A DNA stretch of 57,500 nt from Neocallimastix lanati (nom. inval.) (GCA_016946835.1 JACVTC010000009.1:2097501-2155000); one strand, 5' to 3'. Positions 1 to 12,202 are shown, counted from the first letter of the stretch. Program-made: numbers and translations. Notes: generated from the letters alone by a model not told the origin.

Positions 1-222
1 TTTTTTTTTAGTCGATGAATTAATAGAATTATCTGTAGTTCCATTAATTAATGTTGCATCGACATTTCCTTCTCCTGCTTTATTTTCTTCATCAACTATT
101 GTACCAACGTAAGATGGAATAATAACTTTTGGACTGTCTTCTCCAGACCAACCTGCTTTTGACAATGATGATCCAATATCTAAAACAATTGCTGAAATTT
201 CATCACCTCCATATGTTGTCAT
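1..222 (-). CDS. ARP4: Actin-related protein 4, first exon (partial)
   Basis: The frame opens with an ATG at 222 and stays open to the window edge (74 codons). The N-terminus reads [18 protein letters not shown], then [20 protein letters not shown]. This is the actin-fold phosphate-loop strand in the form typical of Arp4/BAF53 (yeast Arp4 also has YGGDE before its first strand), not of conventional actin. Arp4 is a nuclear actin-related protein shared by the NuA4, SWR1 and INO80 chromatin complexes (family knowledge). After about residue 45 the sequence becomes the acidic, Ser/Asn-rich insertion expected in Arp4. The rest of the gene lies left of the window. The start is the first ATG and directly precedes the conserved block. 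Actin-related identity is firm; Arp4 rather than another ARP is well supported by the YGGDE opening. Confidence 0.85.
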   Translation of the reverse strand, partial: MTTYGGDEISAIVLDIGSSLSKAGWSGEDSPKVIIPSYVGTIVDEENKAGEGNVDATLINGTTDNSINSSTKKK

Positions 223-1084
223 TTTGAATTATTTTAAATTAGAGTTATTATCTGAATATTAATAATTCCTTTGCTTCCTATTTATTATTATTTTTATTAT
301 AATTATTTTTTTTTTAATTATAATTTATTTAAATGATGCTTAATTTTTAAAATGAAGTTGTTTATTATGTTGATATAATTGAAAAGTAAAGAAATGTACA
401 TATAATTTTATAAATTGTTATATGGTTGATGATTTAATTTCAATTATGTAATATATTTAGTAATTTTAATATAATCAATTTGAAATTCATATTTATATTT
501 TATTTATGTTTATAATGATATATATATATATTTATAATTTAAAGTTAATATATTAATTAATTAATTATTTATTTTAATTCAAGAAAGTAATAATAATATA
601 ATAATTGCATTAAAATAATTACTGATTGAAATTCCAGTTTTTATATATATATATATTAATAATAAATAGTATATATCAAAAATAATTTTTTTTTTTTCTT
701 TTTTTTTAAATATTTTTTATTTTTTATTGATTAAATTATTTTAATTAATATAAATTTAATCAAAAAAAAAAGTTTTTTTTTTGTATGACAAAATCTTAAA
801 ATAAAATTTAACATAATAATAATTAATATAAAATATTAATAAATCAAAACTTTAGAACTATAAAAATAGATAGTAAATTTAATTGATATTAAACTATTAC
901 ACTAATTTTTTAATTTTTTAGTAACGAAGTATATTATAAAAATAACATATTAATAAATGTAATAATGTTAAACTTGTTAACTTGTTAATGCTTAATAATA
1001 TATTGTAGCAACAAAAGTTCTTGTTAACCTTTAATTGTAGAATATGGTTAATAGAGATGAGCATTTTTTTTTTTATCAGTCATC

Positions 1085-1420
1085 ATGAGTGCTGATGATT
1101 ATGTTTACCAATATAAAAAAAAGTATTAAGAGAATTAGTAGTACAAATGAAAACTAAATTATCAATTAAAATTTAAAAGAAGGAATAACTTATATTATTG
1201 AAAGGAGGATATGTTAACTAAAGAAGTAATTTAATCAGATTCTCTTACTATATTTCTAATAAATATTAATATATTAGATGAATTAAGAAATATGAATGAA
1301 TTTTTTAAAATTCTATTGGCCTAATAAATGTGAAATACAATTTAAGATACAAATACAAAATCTGATAAAGAGAGGAAAACTTTTTTTTATTAAGGTAACA
1401 AAAAATTTAAAGCAAAAAAA
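1085..1420 (+). pseudogene. Possible decayed coding fragment, unknown
   Basis: From the ATG at 1085 the first 13 codons read MSADDYVYQYKKK. The frame then continues with many stops. All fall where CAA, CAG or TGG could have stood, and the sequence between them is fairly protein-like, for example KEDMLTKEV and SDSLTIFLININILDELR. Because a read-through frame is open by definition, this is weak evidence. A competing stop-free 66-codon frame at 1296-1496 overlaps it. No family recognised. Confidence 0.22.
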
Positions 1421-1763
1421 AAAAAAAAAAAGCTATCCAAATAATAATATTATTTTATTTATTTCAGAATTAAATAATATATATTTAATGAATTAAAGAT
1501 GTATGGAGGAGAAGAGTTATTGGAAGAAAAAGAATTATAATTACTTTATAATACTTCATATAGAAGTAATAATAAAATGCAAATATTTTACAGGAAGGTG
1601 GGGAGGTTCTACTGAAAACTTAAGAAAAACTATACTTTTTCTTTAATATATATAAAAAACTTATAAAAACAATTAAAAATAATTCGATAAGTTTAAGTTT
1701 CTACTTTCAAAGGTAAAAAAATAATAAAGGACAGGAATATATTGTAAGAAAAGAGAAAATATA

Positions 1764-1826
1764 ATTGTGATTTTAATGTTTTCATATATTATTATTATTA
1801 ATATATGAAAACATTAAAATCACAAA
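1764..1826. repeat. Perfect 28-bp inverted repeat (hairpin)
   Basis: Arms 1764-1791 and 1799-1826 are exact reverse complements around a 7-nt TTATTAT spacer. The arms contain non-simple sequence (core GTGATTTTAATGTTTTCATA), so this is not merely a TA run. It lies in gene-free DNA and no transposase or target-site duplication is evident. Confidence 0.9.
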
Positions 1827-2212
1827 TACAATTAAATTTAATTAAATTTAAAATTTTCAGATGTAAGAGGAGATAAAGATAAAAAAAAAAAAAAAAAGAA
1901 GTCATCTATTGTACGTATTTTTATAATAGGTTTGAGATCTATTTTATGGTATCTGAAACTTTAATAATATTCTGTATCAAAAAGCAAATTTTATAAATTT
2001 TATGGTATCAATAAATGTACGAAATATTGCTTATGATATAGAATTATAAAAATTATTATTAATAAATAATTATAAATATATATATATATATAAAACAAAG
2101 AGGAAAAAAAAAAATTTTTTTTAAAATATTTAAATATATGATATAAATATCATTAATATTTTATAAATATCTATATTTTATGAATAATTTTGTTCAACAA
2201 AATCTTATTTAA

Positions 2213-2214
<2 letters not shown>

Positions 2215-2274
<60 letters not shown>

Positions 2275-2370
2275 ATTAATAATAATAATAATAATAATAG
2301 TTAATAATAATAATAATAATAGTTAATAATAATAATAGTTAATAATAATAATAATTAATAATAATAATAT
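2215..2370. repeat. AAT microsatellite with shortening sub-blocks
   Basis: Runs of AAT are broken by TTAATAATAAT and GTTAATAATAAT phase shifts at decreasing distances. This pattern suggests repeated slippage around a few point mutations. Confidence 0.85.
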
Positions 2371-2423
2371 ACTACTATAATTTATAATGATAATAAAAAC
2401 AAATGTTATTATTTTTGAGTTAT

Positions 2424-2507
2424 TTAAATATGCTCTTCCATTTCATTAGCTAATTTTACAATATAAACCGTCATGTTGTTATGAAGAAACTCTTGCTTCT
2501 TCCAATT
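2424..2507 (-). pseudogene. Short coding-like fragment with a stop codon, unknown
   Basis: The minus strand reads NWKKQEFLHNNMTV, then YIVKLANEMEEHI and a TAA at 2424-2426. A TAA lies immediately upstream of the Asn. GC content is locally higher (to about 2570) than in the surroundings, which in this genome usually marks coding or formerly coding DNA. No family recognised. It may be the tail of a dead gene or a terminal exon whose upstream exons I cannot find. Confidence 0.3.
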
Positions 2508-2746
2508 TTATGGGAAAGAATTTTTAGACATCTTTAAGATATTGATAAAGGGACAGTAACACCCGAGGGATATGAATAAAAATGTGTCTTTATTTTTTAA
2601 TTTCATATATAAAGTTGTATTTACCCCTTCAAAAAACAAATATCAATTTGTTCAAATTAATCAAATTGAAATTTTTGTTTATTATTTGTACTAAAAAATT
2701 TCATAATATAAAAATTTTAATATTATTTTAAATATTTCTAAATAAT

Positions 2747-2778
<32 letters not shown>

Positions 2779-3032
2779 TATTATATTAGTTTTCAAGTAA
2801 ATTCTGGTCATTGAATCTTAATTAATTTATTACTATATACATTTAAGAAATAATTTAGATTTTAGAGAAATATATTAATATAATAATAGGAATAATAGTA
2901 TATAAACAAGTTGAGTTATCTATTTGTTTTATATCAATATATATAAAGATATGAATATTACATAGAGTACAAAAGAGTGGAAGTACAAATTATTCCACAT
3001 CTTAAATAAAAGTTTTAGTATTAAAATACAAT

Positions 3033-3072
<40 letters not shown>

Positions 3073-3106
3073 TTTGTATATTAAATACATGATTTTTTAT
3101 TATCTA

Positions 3107-3340
3107 CTATTGAATCAACTCTAGTTATTCAACTTTATAACTTTTTAATTCATTTTCATAACCGGTATCTGAATGAGTTGGTAATTTCACTTCCACTTCC
3201 AACTCATAATTAACTTTAGCAAGATATTTCATTCAGGATATTTAATTTAAAATTTCTATGCTATATTCATCAGCTTTGTAAGTAACAATAGTAGAAATAC
3301 TACTAATACTGACTTTAATATAATTTATTTTGTATTTCAT
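3107..3340 (-). pseudogene. Decayed 77-codon ORF, unknown family
   Basis: The ATG at 3340 opens a frame ending in TAG at 3107, exactly 78 codons. It carries three internal stops (TAA, TGA, TAA), each one transition from CAA or TGG. The text between them is protein-like: KVSISSISTIVTYKADEYSI before, and KLPTHSDTGYENELKSYKVE after. No frameshift is needed. No family recognised. It looks like a small gene killed by point mutations, or part of a dead mobile-element ORF. Confidence 0.4.
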
Positions 3341-3531
3341 TTTTCAAGTTATGTATTTCCATATACTACTTCGTTAATATATGGAAAATATATTAATAAA
3401 AGAATTATATTGGAAAGATTTTAATATTTTTTATTCTTATTTAAAATTTATTAGATTTTTCAATTTTTAATTTAATATTATAAGACTTGTTTTTTTTTAA
3501 AAATAAAAAATATATATATACTAGTTTGGTC

Positions 3532-3575
<44 letters not shown>

Positions 3576-3632
3576 TTTATATTAATATTATTATTTTTTC
3601 TAAATTTTCAAACTATTTTGTTTTTATTTTTG

Positions 3633-3676
<44 letters not shown>

Positions 3677-4392
3677 AAATGAATGAATGAATAAATAAAA
3701 AACTTATTAATGTTTAATAAAGTATATATTTTATTATTATACCATTTGTAACCACAGAAAAACGTCAAAGAATTCTTTAATAAAATTTAATTTATTTTGG
3801 GGATTTCAAACTATAAATAATATAAATCTTATTAATGTTTGAAGATTAAATATAACGATTGGAGTATTAATAAACAATTATCATGTTTTTTTTAAGTAAT
3901 GTGTTTACTAAAAAAAAAAAAAAAAAAAAAAAATTTAAATTATTCTTTGATTTATAAGATAATAAAATAAAATACAATAAAATAAAATAAATAAATCATA
4001 TAAATTATATTTTTATGAAATAAATCTTTTAAGTTAATTATTAATGATATACTTTAATATACTATTGTTAAAAATTTTTGAAAGTAAAAAGAAAATTATT
4101 AAATATAAAAAAAGAAAAAAGAAATTATAATTAATAATTTACAATATTGAAAAAATTTAAAAAATTTAATATTTTTATTAGTTTAACGTTAACAAAATTA
4201 AAATAATAATTTTTTTTTTTTTTCAAATTTAATTTTTTGAACATTAAATAATATGATATAATTTTAATTAAATATTAATATTATAAAATATATAATATTT
4301 TTAAATAAAAAATTTCATGTATATAATAAATAAGATATATTTTTTTAACAATGTTTTTTCTTTAATTTATGCATACTTCCACGTGATTCGTT
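3341..4392. other. AT-rich intergenic region
   Basis: Contains a TA run near 3534-3566, an (AAAT)n block near 3638-3675 and poly-A near 3910-3932. I see no coding potential. Confidence 0.6.
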
Positions 4393-4560
4393 TTAATGCT
4401 TCTTTAGGTATTTACATAAACTATTGTGTTCCTTAATTAAAATATCAATTCTATCACAGGGGGCTTCAGTTTCTTCTATGGAGTAAGAAGTTAATGCGAT
4501 AGCTTTTTCACGGACCTTTTTCAATTTAGAAATTAATTTATACAGGTAACGGATAGCTTG
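4393..4560 (-). CDS. Unassigned terminal exon, alpha-helical
   Basis: The minus strand carries about 54 stop-free codons ending in TAA at 4393-4395. It has an unusually high GC fraction and good codon diversity: AIRYLYKLISKLKKVREKA, then LTSYSIEETEAPCDRIDILI and KEHNSLCKYLKKH. A candidate acceptor (CCCAAG) lies at 4557-4562 and would join in phase 1. The upstream exon is unclear: minus-strand sequence at about 4650-4760 (ESLLIIDLCLFISLNISAYW) is coding-like but ends in a stop, so the gene may be broken. The composition suggests a helical, possibly coiled-coil C-terminus. No family recognised. Confidence 0.4.
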   Translation of the reverse strand, partial: QAIRYLYKLISKLKKVREKAIALTSYSIEETEAPCDRIDILIKEHNSLCKYLKKH

Positions 4561-4760
4561 GGAAAGAATATATTGAAATAATTAAAAAAAAAAAAAAAAA
4601 AAAAGCTTTTTTCTAATATTATTATAGCAATTTCACAAACCTTTTTATTTAAAATATTTAAAAAGAATTGATAAATAAATCCTTCTTCTTTTTTCTCTAA
4701 CAGTATATAGACCAATAAGCTGAGATGTTAAGAGAAATAAAGAGACATAAATCAATAATT

Positions 4761-4771
4761 AAAAGAGATTC

Positions 4772-4814
<43 letters not shown>

Positions 4815-5250
4815 CATTCTCTCAGGTAACAAATATAAAAATTATTATATTTTTATTGTTCCCGATGAAGTTTTCTTTAATATAATCTAATGAACAAAGC
4901 ATTCAAGGTTATTTTGCTTAAATATATCATTACTTAAAAGATCAATAACAAATAATAAAGAAAAAAAAATTTATATTGTGATATATAGCAAGATGAAGTT
5001 TTTGATATATTCATAAAATCCATAAACATAATTTAAATTGGATATATTTTTATTAGAAAAGTGAAAGATATTTCACTGGTATAATAAAGTAATCAACATC
5101 TATATGGTTAGAAGAACTAATTTCATTAAGATAATCTAATATAATGATACAATAAAATTAATTTTTTTTTTTTGAATGAAAAATGAATTTACAATATTAT
5201 AAAAACTCAATGTTTAATATTTTTATTTGTTTAATATTTTCATAATGAAT

Positions 5251-5301
<51 letters not shown>

Positions 5302-5771
5302 TATTATCTAAATATTATTCTAAACATTAATATATATATTATATTATATATATATATACACATTTAATCAAATATTATTTAACTGATTAAATAAACTTTT
5401 AAATTTGATTTAAAACTTCTGATTCTTATAATATGTAAAATAAATAAATTAAGATATAATCAAATAATGCTATTGTCTTTTCTATTTATCATAGAAATGA
5501 TAACAAAACACACTATTATATATATTTATTTTTCCATATTATATATATTATAAATTAGGTCTATTAAATTTTAAATTATTATATATTTTAAATAAACAAA
5601 CAAATAATTAATAATAAATAATAAAAATTAAATATATATATATATATATATAAAATTTAAAATTAATACTTATAATTTCTTTATGATAATTATAATATTA
5701 TATTATTTATATTATTTATAATATAATATAATATTTATTTATATTTATATAAATATATAAATATATATATA

Positions 5772-5808
<37 letters not shown>

Positions 5809-5987
5809 TAAAGAAAACTATATATAAGTGAAAATTAATTTTAAGTATGAATAATTTTTTGTGATGTAAAATTTGGGAATAATCAAAAATCTTAATATTA
5901 AATATGATATAATATATAATATTATGTAGTAATTAAGTATATATATATATATATGTATATTTTAAAAAAATTATCTATTAAGTATAC

Positions 5988-6019
<32 letters not shown>
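4761..6019. other. AT-rich intergenic region with long poly-T tracts
   Basis: Poly-T tracts occur near 4777-4814, 5251-5296, 5775-5807 and 5992-6020, separated by TA-rich DNA. No gene seen. The last tract abuts the stop codon of the PHD gene and is transcribed as poly-A from its 3' end. Confidence 0.6.
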
Positions 6020-6025
<6 letters not shown>

Positions 6026-6276
6026 ATAGATGTAACCCTTCTTTAACTTTTTTTGCTTTGCTTGTTTTTCTATCATTTTATTAAGAGCTTCTTCATCAAT
6101 CTTAGAAGTATTAATTAGAGAACCACAACGACTGCATTTTTCAGATAACTCTAATGGATAATGTCTTTTTATATATGCTTCGTCTGATATATCTTCCAAC
6201 TTTTATAAATATATATATATATGATAATAATAATAATAATAATAAAATAAAACAAAAACAAAAACAAAAACAAAAC

Positions 6277-6307
<31 letters not shown>

Positions 6308-7026
6308 AATAATATATATATTAGCATAAATAAAAAATTGTTTTGTATTTATATGATATATTGATATTTTATTTTATTAATTTATATTTTACCATTTCTT
6401 TCTTATAATTTTTACGTTTTCTTTTATTTGAAGAAATATCAATTTTATTTTCATTACGAATTTCCCAAGTTGGAAGTGGTATTTCATTATGTTTAAAACC
6501 AACAATTGGTGAAAGGTGTTTTGTATGATATATAACTTTATCATCTTCACCACGTTTTCTTTGTAATTGACGTTGTTCTATCATAATTTATTCATAATAT
6601 TAATTATTAATATAAATATAATATTATATAAGATATTAAATTCTAATAAAGTAATTATAATCATAATAAATAATAAATAATAGATAATAAATGATATAAT
6701 AATATCTACAAATTAATATTATAAAATATTGTTTACTATAAAAAAAAAAAAAAAAAAAAATACTTTTTATAAGTTCTAATGATGACTTTTCGATATTAAT
6801 TCCAGCTTTTAAAATTTTTGGTTCAGGCTCAATTAATTGCAGTGGTTCTTGAATATCCGTTGTTATAGGTGTATTTTTATTATCTGGCGAATTGGGTGCA
6901 GGTGTAGGTGCAGGTGTCATATTTTCAACTGACTTTGTATCTAATGTTTTTGATTTTAAAGAAGAAACTCTACTATTTAACATAAGTGGAAGATTTTTTT
7001 TTGGTAAATTAGTTTCTATAAAGATC

Positions 7027-7084
<58 letters not shown>

Positions 7085-9118
7085 AATATAGTATATATAA
7101 TTAAATATTAGTAACATTAATAATTTATATAAATGAAAATAATTAATATACAAATTGATATTATAATAATAAATAATTTACCTATTTTTTTCTTTTCTCT
7201 AGTATGTTTGCATTCTTCCTTACAATAAAATAGGTCAGTAGAATTAACTAAGGATTATTTAATATTATTAAAAAAAGATATATATATATATATATATATA
7301 TCAATAAATATAAGACTATAATTGACGTTACTTATTAATTAATTATAATACCAATATCTGAGCTAATTTTATCTGGATAACAATTTTGATGATATGCTAT
7401 TTTATATTATTTTTATTTTTATTTTTATTTTTTATTTTTTTATTTTTTTTTTTTTTTAATTTTATTTTATTTATTTAGAAAATAATTAATTAATGATAAT
7501 CATGATTATAAATAAATAATTTTTTTTTTTTTTTTTTTTATTAATTATAAATAAACATTAAAATATATAAATATAAATATATATATATAAAATTAGAACA
7601 AAAAATAATATCATAATTATATTTATTTACCTCTATAACAGCCATTACACATAACTAATACATTATCTTTAGTTGAATTATCAGAGAAACAAACACAACA
7701 ATCTATTGTTTATTAATAAGTCAATATCGTATTTTATATAGTATATATAAGTTATTATTGAATTATTATTTGTTATTTGATATATATACTAAAACTTACA
7801 TTCTTGAATAACTGGTCGTATTCTTTTTGAAGTTTCTTTTGTAAATTTACTTAAATTTAAACGGGGTCGTTTTACTGAAAAACCGTAACCTTTATAATCA
7901 CATCCGTGCTTACTATATTAATTAAAGACAATACAGTTAAAAAAGAAATTTTTTTTTTACTATATATTAATAATTTTTATATCATAAAATTTTTAATGAT
8001 AATGATAATATTAAAACAAAACAAAACAAAATAAAACTAAAAAAAAAAAAAAAAAAAAAAGTGGATGATTCATACTTGCAAAGCGATTTTTTTCCCCATG
8101 GACCGTGACGCCAATTTGAAGTATGTGTCGAGCCACACTATAAAATATATGAAATATATATATGTTTAATATAGTAGTTATAAATTATTATTTCATCATT
8201 ATTCTATTAAACTTACGTAATGGCACCATAATATTTTATTTTTAGTAAAAGTTTCAAAAATAGTGGGTTGAGAAGAATATTTAATATATTTTTCACCTAT
8301 AATTTCAACATCATCATCATCATCATTATTATTATTATTATCATTATTATTATCATTATTATTATTATTATTATTATCATTATTATCATCATCATTATTA
8401 TTTTCATTATTATTATTATTATAATCATTATGATTTACAATGGTAGTATCATAATTTGAATATGGTAAATTTGTATCATCATTTATTGTTATAAGTTTTT
8501 CTTTTGTAGAAATTATCTCTATTATAGGTTCTGTATTATCTGATGTTATAGATATAGGAGATAAGGGTGATAATATATCTTTATCATTGAATTCATTTAT
8601 TTCATTATTTTCATCAAACCTTTTCGTACTTTTTTATAATAATATTAGATCAGTATAATACATATATATATATATTTAAAAAAAAAAGAAAAAAAAAAAA
8701 AGGACACAGTATATACATATATAAATAATAAATATATATGAATAATCCTTACACTTTATCTATATCCACTATTATATCAATATTATTAATTTTTTCGCTA
8801 TTTTTTATATTTTTTGATTTTATTGTTCTTCTTCTTCTCTTTGAAGTGGATTGTTCAATATCATACACGTCTTTCATTATTTAATTTAATTTTTTTTTTT
8901 TTATATGCAAATATTTTTTTAAAAAATTTTAAAATTTGTAATAAAAAAAAAAGTTATTAAAAATTTTTTTTTTAATTATATCAATTATATAAATTATAAT
9001 AGATACCAAAAGTATTTGATTTTATCATTTTATTTTTTCTATTTCTGGTATAATATGGATTGGAACTTAAACTTCTATTCCTTTTTTTGCTTTTTGACAT
9101 GGAATTTGAACCAAGCAT
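6020..9118 (-). CDS. Nuclear protein with GATA-like zinc finger, PHD finger and PEHE-like C-terminus
   Basis: Eleven exons with GT-AG junctions that keep one frame: 9118-9007, 8870-8753, 8628-8217, 8137-8076, 7912-7800, 7702-7631, 7396-7352, 7247-7182, 7015-6764, 6577-6393, 6199-6020; 538 aa. The N-terminus is basic (TSKRRRRTIK). An Asn/Asp-rich run lies near residues 140-185. A GATA-like finger spans about 212-237 (WCHYCGSTHTSNWRHGPWG, then LCNKH). The fourth ligand position is His instead of Cys, and a basic tail follows. A PHD finger spans about 274-325 (CCVCFSDNS, VMCNGCYRG, HQNCYPDKI, FYCKEEC). The C-terminus has IPLPTWEI and then LEDISDEAYIKRHYPLEL, which resembles the PEHE region of MSL1/KANSL1, scaffolds that bind a MOF-type acetyltransferase. 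I infer a histone-mark reader in a chromatin-modifying complex. The start is the first ATG of exon 1; a second ATG six codons on is possible. No orthologue named. Confidence 0.82.
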
Positions 9119-9212
9119 TTTCTTTTTTTTTTTTTTTTATTTTTTTATTTGTTATATTTTTACTAATATTTTTATAAATAAATATAATATTATAAAAATA
9201 AAATATAATAAA

Positions 9213-9243
<31 letters not shown>

Positions 9244-9436
9244 TAATAATTTGTAAATATTATATATTCATGTTTAAATATTTTGATAAAAATAATAAAT
9301 TAATTTTTTGAAATTAACTAATACTATATATATATTATCACATTACCTAATATATATATATATTTTTTTTAATAAAAAAAAAAAAATTGTTATTATTATT
9401 TAGTTTATCAGTTATTGTAATTTCTTGATTTGAATT

Positions 9437-9555
9437 GTCAAAATATTTTTTCTGTCCTTAAGAAATTTTGAGTTTTTTCAATGAAATTATTAAATATATC
9501 AATATTATTCAAAATATTTTTTCTGTACTAAAGAAATTTTGAGTTCTTTTTAATA
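9437..9555. repeat. Two-copy direct repeat
   Basis: The segment CAAAATATTTTTTCTGT, CCTTAAGAAATTTTGAGTTT recurs about 70 bp later with CCTTA replaced by ACTAA. The two copies are about 40 bp each and nearly identical. Confidence 0.7.
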
Positions 9556-9736
9556 ATATTATGATATATAAATGATATTATAAAATATATCAATATTAAA
9601 TAAATATATATATTTTTTTTCAATAAATATATAAAATATATAATTAAATAAATACACAAATATACATATATATATATATACAAATATAAATAATAAAAAT
9701 AAGAATAATGACAATAACAACAATAATAATTATAAC

Positions 9737-9778
9737 TTAATTATCTATTCCATTATTTATAAATTCTTCTGAAATGCT

Positions 9779-9855
<77 letters not shown>

Positions 9856-9898
9856 TCTATTTCGCTATTTATAAATTCGTTTGAATTGCTCATTTTCT
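9737..9898. repeat. Duplicated 50-bp segment flanking a 69-T tract
   Basis: Two related segments (about 9738-9782 and 9850-9895) share TTATCTATT, ATTTATAAATTC and TGCTCATTTT. They bracket an uninterrupted run of 69 T (9781-9849). Read on the minus strand both begin with ATG and encode similar short peptides, MSNSNEFINSEIDN and MSISEEFINNGIDN. The second ends in TAA; the first runs into poly-Lys. This may be a small duplicated exon or chance conservation. Confidence 0.6.
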
Positions 9899-11115
9899 TA
9901 TTTTTTTTTTTTAAAATAATGTTTCTAAAAATACTAAGTAATAATAACTTTAATATTTAATAATTACATATTATTATTAATTATAAATATATGTATTTAC
10001 ACATATCTTATTTTAAGAATATTAATAAAAATGATATATAATAATTCATTTTATATATATATATATAAAATATAACTAAACTAAAATCGAAATAACAATT
10101 ACAATAGCAATAATAATAAAATAATTCATACTTATAAGAATTTTTTCTTTTCTTTATTTAGAGTAATATTATACGGTTATAGGAATTTATCTTTTTTTTT
10201 TTTTTTTGAGTTATATTATATGTTATATTTTAATAATTAAAATTATAATAGTATATTAATATTAAAACAAAAAGATAACTGATAATATAAAATATATATC
10301 ATATCATATATATTTTATTTTATCTATTTTCATTATTAACTAGTTCCTGTAATTTTATTTTATTTTGTGCTTTATTGAGATTTTATTTTATTTTGTGCTT
10401 TATTGAAATTTTATTTATTTATTTATTTTTATCCAAAATGTTTCTTCTTTTATAATGTCTTTACTTTAAAACAAATAATTAAAATATTTTATCTTATTAT
10501 TTTATTTTTTTCCAAAAAAATACTTCCTTTTGTATATAATTAAAAATGACTCTATTATTATGACTTTTATTTCAACTTTCTAAGTGATATAAATATCAAT
10601 TTTATAATATCTTAAAACCTATGTTACATGTATAATGTAATATAGATAAGCCTATTATATAATTTTTAATTTTTTATAATAATTATATTATTTGTTATTT
10701 ATTTGTTAAAACTTTGTATTTATACTTTTATTATTTTTGTTTTTATTTTTTTTTATTATGAAACGTATATAATTTATAGTATTGTAAATTATAATTTATG
10801 TATAGAGTACAGAATTCTGATAATACTGAAAAATACTATATAAAATAAATTTTAATAATTAAATGAATGAACTTATAATAATTAAATAAAGTTATTTTAT
10901 TTATTGGTAAATATTTAAAATTATTGCCTGAAAATTGAAGTAAAAAAAAAAAATTTATTTAAATAATATTTTGTTTATTTATATAGCATTATAAAATATA
11001 TTTATATATATGATTAAAAACAATTTAAAAAAATTCTTTTTTTAAAATTTAAAATTTTTTATATTATAAAATTCTTATTATCTTTATTAAAAATATATAA
11101 TTAAAAAATAATATA

Positions 11116-11225
11116 TATTTATTACTATTTATTACTAATTGGTTCTATTTATTTCAATTTATTACTATTTATTACCATTATTACTATTTATTACTATTTA
11201 TTACTATTTATTACTATTTATTAAT
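11116..11225. repeat. Decamer tandem repeat TATTTATTAC
   Basis: About nine copies of a 10-bp unit TTACTATTTA, with one variant block (CATTATTACT) and a short non-repeat interruption (GGTTCTATTT). Confidence 0.8.
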
Positions 11226-12202
11226 TTTTTTTTTGTGAATTGGTAAAAAATCATAAAAACATTCTTTTTTATCAATTTTGTTTATATATATAGTTTAATT
11301 AATTTAAATACATTAATTTATATATTACTTTACATTGTAATATATTCTATTATTATAGTTTATTAAATGATGTATTAATTATTTTTATCTTATATGGAAT
11401 ATTACAATATAAATGTAATTTTAATATATAATAAATTAATTTTAATAAATACATTAGTGAATATGATTAGATTTTAATTTTATTTCTTACATTCAAGTGG
11501 CTTGCAATATTATTATTTATTAAATATTATATCCATAATAGAAAATTTAAATTTATTTAAAATTTATGTAAATATGTGGCAGTTACATATATTATAATAT
11601 TACCTCAAACCCATTAATACATTTATGTAGTGGCTTTTAATTTAATACTACTTTGTTATATATACATTAATAATTTTAAATAATTTTCTTTATAGCGGTC
11701 TTTCTTTTTATTTTATTTTGTTTTATTTACTAATTATTTTATAGATTTTCTTACATAAAATATATATATTATCATTTAAAAAAAATTTTATGATTTTATA
11801 ATTATATATATAAGTAGTAATAAATTATTTTAATTTTTTCATTTTTTTTTCTTTATCTTTTTTTTTCCTTCCCCTCAAATTATAAAAGTTTTATATATAT
11901 TCTTTTTTTTCAACTTATTAATCATATTGGAGATGATTTTGTAGGTTAGATTAACATGTGGAAGTACAAATAAAATGATAGATATATATTTAAATTTATC
12001 AGTTAATTAATATATATATATTTTTTAATTAATTTGGAGAAATTAAAGAATTGTATACAATTTATTAAAAAAAAAAAAATTTTTTTTTAATAAAGAAAAA
12101 TGATAATAATAGTAAATTATTAGTATAAACTAAGTAAAAAAATAAATAAAAAAGAACAAAAATAAAAGTTTATAGATAATAGACATATTTTAAAATATCT
12201 TT

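Larger units (their letters stand above)
223..2423. other. AT-rich intergenic region
   Basis: No supported gene. It holds homopolymer and TA runs, a doubtful decayed reading frame at 1085-1420, a perfect inverted repeat at 1764-1826 and an AAT microsatellite at 2215-2370. The part adjoining 222 must contain the ARP4 promoter, but I see no distinct element. Confidence 0.6.

Noticed and set aside
1296-1496. 66-codon frame MNFLKFYWPNK
   Set aside because: Short, Lys/Ile/Asn-rich and running through poly-A; it overlaps a better but still weak decayed frame.
6892-7104. 70-codon plus-strand frame MGAGVGAGV
   Set aside because: Antisense shadow of the Pro/Ala-rich exon at 7015-6764.
8268-8459. 63-codon Ile-rich plus-strand frame
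   Set aside because: Antisense shadow of the Asn/Asp-rich exon of the GATA/PHD gene.
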